Source: SIG589 sp964566175
GTDB lineage: Bacteria > Bacillota > Clostridia > Oscillospirales > Acutalibacteraceae
Length of the DNA stretch: 64,000 nt
Assembly: GCA_964566175.1 (NCBI GenBank)
Contig: CAZMHU010000003.1
Coordinates: 1 to 64,000, forward strand
Direction of reading: 5' to 3'
The position numbers and the translations under genes are program-made. The notes below the pieces were generated by a model. It was not told the DNA's origin. It saw only the letters and a program-made list of their open reading frames with translations, and did no database searches. Shown in pieces: positions 50,173 to 58,794 of this stretch (its first letter is position 1; every line of letters starts with the position of its first letter).

Positions 50173-50204
50173 AAAGATATCCCCCTGTTGAGTATTACAG
50201 TCAC

Positions 50205-50234
50205 ATTATAAGCCGTCCATACGGCGGCTGTCAA
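50205..50234 (-). promoter_or_regulatory. Putative promoter of the SGNH hydrolase gene
   Basis: Perfect TTGACA (50234-50229) and TATAAT (50210-50205) with 18 nt between, on the minus strand, lying in the last codons of the gene upstream. The leader is about 26 nt. Confidence 0.65.
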
Positions 50235-50952
50235 GCCTGTTTTTCAATCCTTCGGGCGATATTTTCCTGTTGTCGCAGAAAAGCATTGACGGCAGACACA
50301 GTTCCGACTTTTTATCACCAAAACACATATACATTGCCGCCGCAAGCCGCCGCTCGTATGTGTTCCCATTATAATGCACACTCTCTCCGCACGGCATATA
50401 TCCACCTTTGCCGAAAACCGCAAAACAAGATGGTCTGCGACCAAACCCTTTTGTGCCGTTCGGCATTAAAACAGCATCAAAATGTATGCAGTCGGAAACA
50501 TCTTCGAGAATAATCACACCGCTTCCCACAGTACGTAATGACCGCTCATTTGCCTTTTCGTATAAATCGGGTCGTCGCGTTAAAACATAAAGCGTTTTTA
50601 CGCTTAAAAGCGGCAGACGCAGTCTGTCGCACAAATCACCCGTTTCATCTATCACAAGCGCCCTCACGCCGCCCGCTATGATATATGAAAATGCGTTTAT
50701 GAGCAAAACCGTATCATACTCCGAAACATCAAGAAAACGTTCCACTTCCCGCCGACTGAGTTTTGTCCCCTCACGGCATACTATCGGCAAATTTTTCTTT
50801 TTATCGCACAACTTCACCGCGCGGGCAACAGCGTGCGGTGTTGCTCGGTTTTTGAAAAGCACCTCGTAATAAAAACCGTTTTTTTGATTTATTTTGTCGA
50901 TACGCCACCGCTCTTTAAGGCGTTTTACCTCATCTTTTACATAAATAAACAC
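50206..50952 (-). CDS. Protein of unknown function, 248 aa
   Basis: A soluble basic protein of 248 aa with no signal peptide and no membrane span. Alternating hydrophobic strands and helices (YDTVLLINAFSYIIAGGVRALVI, VKTLYVLTRRPDLYE, GSGVIILEDVSD) suggest an alpha/beta fold, and there are eight cysteines. I recognise no family or catalytic signature. GTG 50952 has GGGGG at 7-8 nt. It is transcribed divergently from the sugar transferase gene, and its end contains the next gene's promoter. Confidence 0.7.
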   Translation of the reverse strand: MFIYVKDEVKRLKERWRIDKINQKNGFYYEVLFKNRATPHAVARAVKLCDKKKNLPIVCREGTKLSRREVERFLDVSEYDTVLLINAFSYIIAGGVRALVIDETGDLCDRLRLPLLSVKTLYVLTRRPDLYEKANERSLRTVGSGVIILEDVSDCIHFDAVLMPNGTKGFGRRPSCFAVFGKGGYMPCGESVHYNGNTYERRLAAAMYMCFGDKKSELCLPSMLFCDNRKISPEGLKNRLDSRRMDGL

Positions 50953-50973
50953 AGCACAACCCCCAATGTCTTC

Positions 50974-51002
50974 TTGACAAATACCTTAAAATAGAATATG
51001 AT
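50974..51002 (+). promoter_or_regulatory. Putative promoter of the sugar transferase operon
   Basis: TTGACA (50974-50979), 17 nt, TATGAT (50997-51002). A weaker minus-strand pair TTGTTT (51016-51011)/TATTTT (50993-50988) for the divergent gene overlaps it. Confidence 0.6.
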
Positions 51003-51073
51003 TTAATTATAAACAATTATTATGCTGTAAAGGTGTGCCCGGCGCACGGAAATCTTTTAAGGGTGTTGAAAAA

Positions 51074-52432
51074 ATGTCTGTATTATTTAAATTCAGAAAG
51101 ACGGTTATCGCACTTGTAAAGGTGCTTATAACCCTTTCGGTCACATTCGGATTTATCGCTATGTGGCAAAACAAATATCCCGAGGCTTTATATTCAAAAA
51201 ACGGAAACCTGCTTGTGGTTTTCACTTTTATGGTTATATTCTTAACCTTCATAAAACTCTACGGCGGGTTTAAAATCGGCGTTTTGCGACTACACGAACT
51301 TTGGTACAGTATGAGCATTGCCGTGGTTTTCGCCAACGCACTTATGTATTTTATACTCTGCCTTATAGCACGTGAGATTTTGAGCGTTATCCCCGTACTG
51401 TGCGCCGTCGTTTATGAAATCATCATCGTCGGATTGGACGCATACTGTGCAAACACAATCTATTTTTCTATATATCACTCAAGACACATTCTTGCCATAT
51501 ACAACGGCAGCAGTGAGAATTATGATATAATCAAAAAGATGACCAAAATCCCCGAACGTTACAGCATTGACAAAATCCTTTCGATAAAGGATATTCCGAT
51601 GAGTGACGTTAAGGACGAGATTGACAACTACTCTGCAGTTCTCATTTGCGATTTTGATCCGGAGAAAAAAGACGCCGTTTTGCGTTACTGCTACGCCAAA
51701 CGCAAGCGTATATATATGCTTCCCTCGACCAACGATATAATAATAAGCAGCACCCACCAGAGCCAACTTTTCGACACCCCAATGCTTATGTGCCGAAATT
51801 ACAGTCTCACTATGGAACAGATGATAATAAAGCGTGTTATGGACGTTTTGATTTCTGCTGTTATGCTTATCGTTGCCAGTCCGATTATGCTTGTAACAGC
51901 CGTTTGTATAAAACTTTGTGACGGCGGCCCGATATTCTTCCGTCAAAACCGCGTTACACTCAACGGAAAAATATTCAACGTGCTGAAATTCCGCTCTATG
52001 ATAGTCGATGCAGATAAAGACGGTTTCCGCGGCGCGAGCAACAACGACAGCCGTATTACTCCGGTCGGCAAAATCATTCGCGCTTGCCGCATTGACGAAC
52101 TGCCCCAACTTATAAACGTTTTGAAAGGCGATATGTCGCTCGTAGGTCCTCGCCCTGAACGCACCGAACACGTTTATATGTATACCGAAAAATATCCCGA
52201 GTTTGACCTTCGCCACCGCGTTAAAGGCGGTCTCACGGGATACGCTCAGATTTACGGAAAGTATAATACCACGCCGAAAGACAAGTTGAATATGGACCTT
52301 ATCTACATAGAAAAATATTCCCTGCTTTTGGATTTGAAACTTCTGTTTATGACCTTCAAGATTCTCTTTATGAAGGAAAGCACCGAAGGTTTTGATAACG
52401 AAAAAGAAACAAAGGAGAATGAAGAACAATGA
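51074..52432 (+). CDS. Polyprenyl-phosphate sugar-1-phosphate transferase
   Basis: A 452-aa initiating transferase for exopolysaccharide or glycan synthesis. Four membrane segments span about residues 10-130, then a soluble linker. A fifth membrane segment at about 265-290 precedes the catalytic domain with GGPIFFRQNRVTLNGK, FNVLKFRSM, CRIDELPQLINVLKGDMS and VGPRPE. It moves a sugar phosphate from a UDP sugar to undecaprenyl phosphate. AAGGGTG precedes ATG 51074; the frame open from 51035 has no such site. The linker lacks a full Rossmann fold motif. Confidence 0.92.
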   Translation: MSVLFKFRKTVIALVKVLITLSVTFGFIAMWQNKYPEALYSKNGNLLVVFTFMVIFLTFIKLYGGFKIGVLRLHELWYSMSIAVVFANALMYFILCLIAREILSVIPVLCAVVYEIIIVGLDAYCANTIYFSIYHSRHILAIYNGSSENYDIIKKMTKIPERYSIDKILSIKDIPMSDVKDEIDNYSAVLICDFDPEKKDAVLRYCYAKRKRIYMLPSTNDIIISSTHQSQLFDTPMLMCRNYSLTMEQMIIKRVMDVLISAVMLIVASPIMLVTAVCIKLCDGGPIFFRQNRVTLNGKIFNVLKFRSMIVDADKDGFRGASNNDSRITPVGKIIRACRIDELPQLINVLKGDMSLVGPRPERTEHVYMYTEKYPEFDLRHRVKGGLTGYAQIYGKYNTTPKDKLNMDLIYIEKYSLLLDLKLLFMTFKILFMKESTEGFDNEKETKENEEQ

Positions 52433-53307
52433 GTTTTAACGCAACACTTGTAGTAATGGCTGCCGGAATGGGAAGCCGTTTCGGAGGACTTAAACAGATG
52501 GAACCTGTCGGACATAATGGCGAAGCGTTGCTCGACTTTTCGGTTTATGATGCAAAAAAAGCCGGTTTTACAAAGGTCGTTTTTGTAATCAAGGAAGAAA
52601 TCGAAAAAGAGTTTAAAGAAATTGTCGGCTCTCGTGTAGAAAAGGTTTTGCCTGTTGAATATGTTTTGCAGGAAACCTATAAACTTCCGAACGGATACAA
52701 ATGCGAAACCGGAAGAACCAAACCTTGGGGAACCGGTCAGGCAATTTTGCTCTGCCGTGACGTTGTAAAAGAACCTTTTGCCGTTATCAACGCAGACGAT
52801 TACTACGGCCCTCACGCATACAAACAGATTTTTGAGCAGTTGAAAGCAAACACCGACAATTATTGTATGGTCGGTTTCAGACTTGTCAACACCCTCACCG
52901 ACAACGGCTATGTTTCGCGCGGTGTCTGCAAGACCGAAAACGGTATCCTCACCGATATTGATGAGGTTACAAAGATTAAAGACTGCAAGTATACCAAGGA
53001 CGACGTTAACTGGGTCGAACTCGCACCCGATACTGTTGTTTCGATGAATATGTGGGGTCTCACTCCCGATATATTCGATTATCTCGAGCGTGAGTTTAAA
53101 CTCTTCCTTGACGAACATATCACCGAGCCAAAGACCGAATTTTATCTTCCTATGGTTATCGGCACACTTATTAAAAACAGCGAAAAAACCGTTCACGTTC
53201 TCGCTTCCGAAGATAAGTGGTACGGCGTTACCTACAAGGAAGATAAGGACGAAGTTGTTAAGGCTATCGGCAAAATGATTGACGCCGGTATGTACGAAGG
53301 AATGTAA
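52429..53307 (+). CDS. Sugar nucleotidyltransferase
   Basis: A 292-aa NTP-transferase family protein beginning LVVMAAGMGSRFGGLKQMEPVG, where GxGSRFGG-K binds the nucleotide. The metal-binding AVINADDYYGP follows at about 121. It overlaps the sugar transferase gene by 4 nt (ATGA), so it probably makes the nucleotide-activated sugar used by it. The exact sugar and nucleotide cannot be read from the sequence. A hairpin terminator follows. Confidence 0.88.
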   Translation: MSFNATLVVMAAGMGSRFGGLKQMEPVGHNGEALLDFSVYDAKKAGFTKVVFVIKEEIEKEFKEIVGSRVEKVLPVEYVLQETYKLPNGYKCETGRTKPWGTGQAILLCRDVVKEPFAVINADDYYGPHAYKQIFEQLKANTDNYCMVGFRLVNTLTDNGYVSRGVCKTENGILTDIDEVTKIKDCKYTKDDVNWVELAPDTVVSMNMWGLTPDIFDYLEREFKLFLDEHITEPKTEFYLPMVIGTLIKNSEKTVHVLASEDKWYGVTYKEDKDEVVKAIGKMIDAGMYEGM

Positions 53308-53329
53308 TCTGAGTTTTTTAACTGTTTTG

Positions 53330-53357
53330 GCGGACATTTTGCGATGTCCGCTTTTTT
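53330..53357 (+). terminator. Terminator after the nucleotidyltransferase gene
   Basis: GCGGACAT/ATGTCCGC stem with loop TTTTGCG-type sequence and a TTTTTT tail. Confidence 0.85.
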
Positions 53358-53403
53358 AATTGTATAAAAATTGAAAATTTTTTATTAAAAACAAAATATC
53401 CTG

Positions 53404-53432
53404 TTGCATATAATTTTCATATGCGGTATAAT
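53404..53432 (+). promoter_or_regulatory. Putative promoter of pckG
   Basis: TTGCAT (53404-53409), 17 nt, TATAAT (53427-53432). Confidence 0.65.
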
Positions 53433-53485
53433 ATATTTGGAGAAAATTGTTACAAAATTATCAATTTCCAAGGGGGATAATAAAA

Positions 53486-55267
53486 ATGACAAGTAACAAA
53501 ACCGTACTCAAATGGCTCGACGAAGTTAAAGAACTTTTAACTCCGGATGAGGTTGTTTGGATCGACGGCAGCGAGGCTCAACTTGATGAACTCAGAAAAA
53601 TTGCCGTTGAAACCGGAGAAATGATCAAACTCAACGAAGAAAAACTTCCCGGCTGCTATCTTCACAGAACACAGCCGAACGACGTTGCACGTGTTGAAGA
53701 CCGCACCTTTATCTGCTCCAAGACAAAGGAAAACGCAGGTCCTACCAACAACTGGTGCGACCCCGATGAAATGTATAAGAAACTTTACGATATCGCTCGT
53801 GGAAGTTACAAGGGCAGAACAATGTATATCATCCCGTTCTCCATGGGACCGATTGGCTCTCCTCTCGCAAAGATAGGCATTGAGGTTACCGATTCTATCT
53901 ATGTTGTTCTCAACATGGCTATCATGACCCGCGTAAGCAAGGACGTTTTTGACGTTCTCGGCGACAGCAACGACTGGGTTCGCGGTCTCCACTGCAAGTG
54001 CGATGTTGATCCCGAAAAGCGTTACATCTGCCAGTTCCCCGAAGATAACACCATTATCTCGGTTAACTCTGCATACGGCGGAAACGTTTTGCTCGGAAAG
54101 AAGTGCTTTGCACTCCGTATTGCATCTTATCAGGGTTGGAAAGAAGGCTGGATGGCTGAACATATGCTCATTTTGGGTCTTGAGAATCCGAAGGGCGAAG
54201 TTAAATATGTTGCCGCTGCTTTCCCGTCCGCTTGCGGAAAAACCAACCTCGCAATGCTTATCCCGCCCGAGTATCTTAAAGAAAAGGGTTACAAGGTTTG
54301 GACTGTCGGTGATGACATCGCTTGGATGCGCATAGGCGAAGACGGCAGACTTTACGCCATCAACCCCGAAAACGGTTTCTTCGGCGTTGCTCCCGGCACA
54401 AATGAAAAGTCCAACTTCAACGCTCTTGAATCCACAAAGAAAAACACCATCTTCACCAACGTTTGTCACAATCTTGAAGACAACACCGTTTGGTGGGAAG
54501 GTCTTAACAAAAATCTTCCGACCAACGCAGACGATTGGAAGGGCAACAAGTGGGATGCTTCCAAGTTTGACAAGGCAGACAAATCCACCTATGCCGCTCA
54601 CCCGAACTCCAGATTTACCGCACCGGCTGTTAACTGCCCCTGCATTTCCGAAGAGTTTGACAAGGGTGCCGGCGTTCCGATTTCCGCTATTATCTTCGGC
54701 GGACGTCGTGCAAAGTGCACTCCCCTCGTTTACCAGTCGAAGAACTGGGAGAACGGTGTATTCATCGGTTCTGCTATGGCTTCAGAAACAACTGCTGCAG
54801 CCGCAGGCGCAGTAGGCGTTGTTCGCCGCGACCCGATGGCTATGCTTCCCTTCTGCGGATATCATATGGCTGATTACTTCCAGCACTGGCTCGATATGGG
54901 CGAGAAGTTGGGCGACAAGGCACCGAAGATTTTCAACGTAAACTGGTTCCGTACCGATGATGACGGCAACTTCATTTGGCCCGGTTTCGGCGACAATATG
55001 CGCGTTCTCAACTGGATTATCGACCGTTGCGAAGGCAAGGCAGACGCTAAAGAGACCGCAATCGGTTACGTTCCCAACGTTGATGACCTCGACCTCACAG
55101 GTCTTGACCTCGACCGCGACACTCTTGCAGGATTGCTTGATGTTGACAAGGACGTTTGGTCTAAGGAAGCAGCCGAGATTGAAGAGCACTACAAGAAATT
55201 CGGCGATAAACTCCCGAAGGAACTCAAGGATCAACTTGAAACTCTTAAAGCAAACCTCAATAAGTAA
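53486..55267 (+). CDS. pckG: Phosphoenolpyruvate carboxykinase (GTP)
   Basis: A 593-aa GTP-type PEPCK that interconverts oxaloacetate and phosphoenolpyruvate, either for gluconeogenesis or, in fermenters, for CO2 fixation toward succinate or propionate. It shows FPSACGKTNLAML (P-loop with the reactive cysteine), VGDDIAWM (metal site) and HPNSRFTAP. Codon use is strongly biased as expected for high expression. AAGGGGG precedes ATG 53486. It is a single-gene unit with its own promoter and terminator. Confidence 0.97.
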   Translation: MTSNKTVLKWLDEVKELLTPDEVVWIDGSEAQLDELRKIAVETGEMIKLNEEKLPGCYLHRTQPNDVARVEDRTFICSKTKENAGPTNNWCDPDEMYKKLYDIARGSYKGRTMYIIPFSMGPIGSPLAKIGIEVTDSIYVVLNMAIMTRVSKDVFDVLGDSNDWVRGLHCKCDVDPEKRYICQFPEDNTIISVNSAYGGNVLLGKKCFALRIASYQGWKEGWMAEHMLILGLENPKGEVKYVAAAFPSACGKTNLAMLIPPEYLKEKGYKVWTVGDDIAWMRIGEDGRLYAINPENGFFGVAPGTNEKSNFNALESTKKNTIFTNVCHNLEDNTVWWEGLNKNLPTNADDWKGNKWDASKFDKADKSTYAAHPNSRFTAPAVNCPCISEEFDKGAGVPISAIIFGGRRAKCTPLVYQSKNWENGVFIGSAMASETTAAAAGAVGVVRRDPMAMLPFCGYHMADYFQHWLDMGEKLGDKAPKIFNVNWFRTDDDGNFIWPGFGDNMRVLNWIIDRCEGKADAKETAIGYVPNVDDLDLTGLDLDRDTLAGLLDVDKDVWSKEAAEIEEHYKKFGDKLPKELKDQLETLKANLNK

Positions 55268-55272
55268 TAACA

Positions 55273-55305
55273 AAAACGACTCCGAAAAATCGGAGTCGTT
55301 TTTGT
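55273..55305 (+). terminator. Terminator after pckG
   Basis: AAACGACTCCGA/TCGGAGTCGTTT stem with an AAAA loop and TTTTTG tail. Confidence 0.9.
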
Positions 55306-55310
55306 GCAAA

Positions 55311-55344
55311 GTAATCGGGTGTCACAAAAGTGACACCCGATTAC
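55311..55344 (-). terminator. Perfect 15-bp hairpin after the CorC-type gene
   Basis: GTAATCGGGTGTCAC (55311-55325) is exactly inverted at 55330-55344 around AAAA. It lies 10 nt past the stop of the minus-strand CNNM/CorC gene and probably ends it, although the T-tract on that strand is short (TTTGC). Confidence 0.7.
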
Positions 55345-55353
55345 TTTATGCGT

Positions 55354-56712
55354 TTATTTTTCTTCTTCGGTCTCGTTTTCGTCCGCTTGCGGCGGCAGTT
55401 TCTCAACCGTTATGCTTTCAATACGGCGCTCGTCAACCGAATCGACCGTAAATCGGCAATTTTCGTATTCTACAACCGGCTGTTCGTCCTCGGAAGGTAT
55501 GCGTCCGAGTTCGGACATTATAAATCCGCCTATTGTATCATACTCACCCTCGGGAAATTTAAATCCCAAAAGTTCTTCAAGTTCCTCAATATCGGTAGTA
55601 CCGTCAATTTGGAATGTAGTTTCATTGACCTGCTCTATATCTTCATCTTCGTCATCATATTCGTCCTGCATATTTCCGACGATAGACTCAAGCAAATCTT
55701 CAATCGTAACAATACCCGAAATGCCGCCGTACTCATCACAAACGAAAACCATTTGAAGATGTTTTTCGGTCATTTCGTTAAACAAATCACTGCAACGCTT
55801 AGACTCAGGAACAAATAAGGCTTCCCTCATAAAATCGGATATTTTTACCGTTGCGGGGATTTTTTTGCCGACATACGGCAATAAATCCTTAACGTATATA
55901 ATACCCTTCATATTGTCAAGGTCTTCTTCGTAAACGGGTATTCTGGAATATCCCGCATCGACAGTTTTTTCCAAAAGTTCCGAAAAACTATCGCCTATTT
56001 CAACCGCTACAATATCGGTGCGGTGACTCATTACGTCTGACGCGACGATATCGTCAAACTCGAAAATGTTGTTTATCATTTCCTGTTGACTTTCTTCGAT
56101 AACGCCCTTTTCTTCGCCGGCATCGACCATCATCAAAATTTCTTCTTCGGTAACCGTTTCCTCGTTTGCGTTGGGATCATATCCGAGCAGGCGTACAATC
56201 GCATTCGTCGAAACCGACAAAATCTTTATAAACGGTTTCATTGCCGATTTTATAAACAGCAAAATTCCTATAACCTTAAAGGATATTGACTCGGCACGCT
56301 GCATTGCAATACGCTTCGGCGCAAGTTCGCCGAGAACCAAAGAAAAATATGACATTATCACCGTCACAAGCACAAGCGACACACCCTTCATAGCACCTAT
56401 CGATGCAGCGGGCATATTAAATGTGCTTACAAACCAATTAGCCAACGGCTCGGCAAAGTTGTCAGCCGCGGCGGCAGATGTCATAAATCCTGCCAATGTT
56501 ACGCCGATTTGTATGGTTGAAAGAAAACTTGACGGACTTTCGACCAACTGTAAAACCTTTGCGGCACCCTTGTGACCGTCCTCTGCCATTTTTTTAATCT
56601 TCGTGTCATTGAGCGAGATAATGGCAACCTCACTCATTGCGAAAAACGCATTGATAAGAATCAATACAAAAAGCAAAGCCAGTTCAAAAAATAAATCGGG
56701 CCACCCGTCCAT
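55354..56712 (-). CDS. CNNM/CorC family transporter-type protein (hemolysin family)
   Basis: A 452-aa protein with a DUF21/CNNM membrane domain of four segments (about 5-175; FAMSEVAIISL, STIQIGVTLAGF, VLGELAPKRIA), two CBS domains (about 205-330; RIPVYEED, VFVCDEYGGISGIVTIEDLLE) and a CorC_HlyC domain (about 350-440). It probably exports magnesium or cobalt. Start is uncertain: GGAG is 12 nt before ATG 56712 and 3 nt before a TTG at 56721. An acidic tail ends the protein. Confidence 0.92.
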   Translation of the reverse strand: MDGWPDLFFELALLFVLILINAFFAMSEVAIISLNDTKIKKMAEDGHKGAAKVLQLVESPSSFLSTIQIGVTLAGFMTSAAAADNFAEPLANWFVSTFNMPAASIGAMKGVSLVLVTVIMSYFSLVLGELAPKRIAMQRAESISFKVIGILLFIKSAMKPFIKILSVSTNAIVRLLGYDPNANEETVTEEEILMMVDAGEEKGVIEESQQEMINNIFEFDDIVASDVMSHRTDIVAVEIGDSFSELLEKTVDAGYSRIPVYEEDLDNMKGIIYVKDLLPYVGKKIPATVKISDFMREALFVPESKRCSDLFNEMTEKHLQMVFVCDEYGGISGIVTIEDLLESIVGNMQDEYDDEDEDIEQVNETTFQIDGTTDIEELEELLGFKFPEGEYDTIGGFIMSELGRIPSEDEQPVVEYENCRFTVDSVDERRIESITVEKLPPQADENETEEEK

Positions 56713-56772
56713 AAAAAACAAAAACTCCGTTTCAAAAAATAAATTTTAAATGCACAGCATTCAATAGGTATC

Positions 56773-56801
56773 ATAATACAACAAACGCCGCAAAAAGTCA
56801 A
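56773..56801 (-). promoter_or_regulatory. Putative promoter of the CNNM/CorC gene
   Basis: TTGACT (56801-56796), 17 nt, TATTAT (56778-56773) on the minus strand. Confidence 0.55.
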
Positions 56802-56939
56802 ATGCCGTTTTTGCACCTGCGACAAAGTGAAAAACCAAACAAAAGCAAAACCGAGGGAAAATACCGATTTTCGGCGAAAAGCAGAGAAAAACAGACAAAA
56901 CAGCGTAAAAATGGCGGTTTCCCCCTGCAAGAACGAAAC

Positions 56940-57584
56940 TTAAAATCCCAAATCCTCGCCAACCAAAACAACTTTTATTCTGCCCGCAACCCTGTTTCGA
57001 CGCATTTCCACAATCTGTGAACATATACATTCAGGCGAATTGCAATCGTGACAGGTTCCCGTTTCGGCACAGGGTGTGTTTACCGAAAGACGGGCGGCAT
57101 TTACAGGCGCGGCATATGTGCGTGCGCGAACACGTGCCGACGCAGTATCACCGCAAATTTTATTCATTCCGACAATCAAAATAACCTGTTTCGGGCCGAA
57201 CGCTATCGCGGCAACGCGGTTGCCTATGCCATCGATGTTTATGATTATTCCGTCCTCTGTCATAGCGTTAACGCTCGAAAGGAAGGTATCTGCGGCAAAA
57301 GTATCACGCATTACGGCGTCCTTTTCTTCCTGTGTTTTTGCACCGCCGCGGTTAATAACACGGTAATCCCCCTGCTTTAAGCGTTCGGAAATTCCGGTCT
57401 GCACAAGCGTTACAGAACCGCCGAAAGCAACCGTGCTTCCCTTTTCCATAAAGGAAAATACCTTTTCTCTTGCCGTGTCGGCGTCGGGACAGTAATACGC
57501 TTCATATCCGCGTCTTTCAAGCGCTTTTATAACAGTTTCCGCCATGGCGGTATAACGTTTATTTTTTATTTCGTTAACGTTCAT
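56940..57584 (-). CDS. LUD-domain protein (LutC/DUF162-like)
   Basis: A 214-aa LUD-domain protein. It shows GSTVAFGGSVTLVQTGI, VNAMTEDGIIINIDGIGNRVAAIAFGPKQVILIVGMNKI and a C-terminal cysteine cluster CHDCNSPECIC usual in stand-alone members. LUD proteins are linked to lactate utilisation (LutC), but no lutA or lutB is here, so the substrate is unknown. AAGGAG lies before the ATG at 57584. Confidence 0.9.
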   Translation of the reverse strand: MNVNEIKNKRYTAMAETVIKALERRGYEAYYCPDADTAREKVFSFMEKGSTVAFGGSVTLVQTGISERLKQGDYRVINRGGAKTQEEKDAVMRDTFAADTFLSSVNAMTEDGIIINIDGIGNRVAAIAFGPKQVILIVGMNKICGDTASARVRARTYAAPVNAARLSVNTPCAETGTCHDCNSPECICSQIVEMRRNRVAGRIKVVLVGEDLGF

Positions 57585-57622
57585 ATCCTTGTTCTCCTTT
57601 TAAAAATAGTATCGTTTTATTA

Positions 57623-57651
57623 AATATAACACAAAACCGAAAACATTGCAA
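57623..57651 (-). promoter_or_regulatory. Putative promoter of the LUD gene
   Basis: TTGCAA (57651-57646), 17 nt, TATATT (57628-57623) on the minus strand. Confidence 0.55.
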
Positions 57652-57662
57652 CAAAGCCGGTC

Positions 57663-57691
57663 TTGTAAAAACTGCGGTATGATGTTAAAAT
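57663..57691 (+). promoter_or_regulatory. Putative promoter of the Mre11/Rad50-like pair
   Basis: TTGTAA (57663-57668), 17 nt, TAAAAT (57686-57691). Confidence 0.55.
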
Positions 57692-57711
57692 TATATTCGG
57701 AGGATGATTTT

Positions 57712-58794
57712 ATGAACGGTATCAAAATTATGCACTGTGCGGATTTGCACCTCGGTGCGGAACTTTCTTCAATAGGAAGACCGGCGGATGAACGCCGCGG
57801 CGAACTTCTTTCCACGCTGGGCCGTATTACCGCCGAATGTAAAAAACGCGAAACAGAACTTTTACTCATAGCAGGCGACCTTTTTGACACGCAAACCGTA
57901 CCCTATGAACTTTTTGAAACCGTAAAGTCATATTTCGCCACTATTCCCGACACCGCAGTTGCAGTTGTTGCCGGAAATCACGACTATCTTTGCACAAATT
58001 CACCCTATTACGAAGAATGGAGCGAAAACGTCCATATCTTTAAGAAGACGGAAACGATTGAGGTCAAAGGGGTAAATGTCACAGGAATACCCTTCACTTC
58101 AGCATACAGCGACAGTTTTTCACTGCCACAGGCAACCGACGGAATAAACATTCTCTTAATGCACGCCGACATAGGCGGCGGGCAGTATAACCCCGTAACA
58201 CCGCAAGCGCTTTTCGCCACCGGTATGGATTATATCGCGCTCGGACACGTACACAAGGCAAGCGGTTTGCAAAAAAGCGGCAGCGTCACATACGCATACT
58301 GTGGATGTCCCGAACCTATGGGATTTGACGAACTCGGAGAGAAGGGCGTTTTGTGCGGCACTGTTTACAAAAATCGAGCCGAACTTGAATTTTTGCCCCT
58401 CTGCTCACGCGAGTACAAAGAAATTTCTTTAAACGCCGAAGGTGCCGAAGGCAACAGTGCGCTTTTGCAACTCGCCGAACACGCACTCAGCGGCGAAGAA
58501 AACAATCTTATTAAACTTTGCATTTCGGGTGAATGTGATTTTACTCCGGATGTTCATTTTTTGTCCGCCGAACTGTCAAACAAAGTATATTATCTTAAAG
58601 TTCGTAATAACACATATCCGAAAGAAAACCTGGAACTTCTTAAAAACGAACAAACCCTAAAGGGGATTTTCGTCCGCAAAATGCTCGAACGGATTGAAAA
58701 AAGCCCAAACGACGAACGCGAACTTTTAGACGCCGCACTTCGTTTGGGACTTAATGCACTCGGCGGCAGGGAGGTCGAAACATTTGATAATTGA
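57712..58794 (+). CDS. yhaO: Mre11/SbcD-like DNA repair exonuclease (YhaO type)
   Basis: A 360-aa calcineurin-like metallophosphoesterase. Metal-binding motifs are HCADLHLG, LIAGDLFD, AGNHDYL, LMHADIGGG and ALGHVHK. This is the nuclease arrangement of SbcD/Mre11, and the short form next to a YhaN-like ATPase matches YhaO of B. subtilis. It should process DNA ends together with its partner. GGAGG precedes ATG 57712; its end overlaps the partner gene by 11 nt. Confidence 0.9.
   Translation: MNGIKIMHCADLHLGAELSSIGRPADERRGELLSTLGRITAECKKRETELLLIAGDLFDTQTVPYELFETVKSYFATIPDTAVAVVAGNHDYLCTNSPYYEEWSENVHIFKKTETIEVKGVNVTGIPFTSAYSDSFSLPQATDGINILLMHADIGGGQYNPVTPQALFATGMDYIALGHVHKASGLQKSGSVTYAYCGCPEPMGFDELGEKGVLCGTVYKNRAELEFLPLCSREYKEISLNAEGAEGNSALLQLAEHALSGEENNLIKLCISGECDFTPDVHFLSAELSNKVYYLKVRNNTYPKENLELLKNEQTLKGIFVRKMLERIEKSPNDERELLDAALRLGLNALGGREVETFDN

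Noticed and set aside
52303..53337. A 344-aa open frame antisense to the nucleotidyltransferase gene
   Set aside because: It is rich in Phe, Cys and Asn as in other reverse-strand shadows, and has no ribosome site.
53537..54601. A 354-aa open frame antisense to pckG
   Set aside because: The sense strand is an intact, highly biased PEPCK; the antisense frame has no supporting signals.
55311..55344. Perfect inverted repeat as a possible insertion-sequence end or attachment site
   Set aside because: It sits where a terminator is expected after the CNNM/CorC gene, with a 4-nt loop, and there is no transposase or target duplication.
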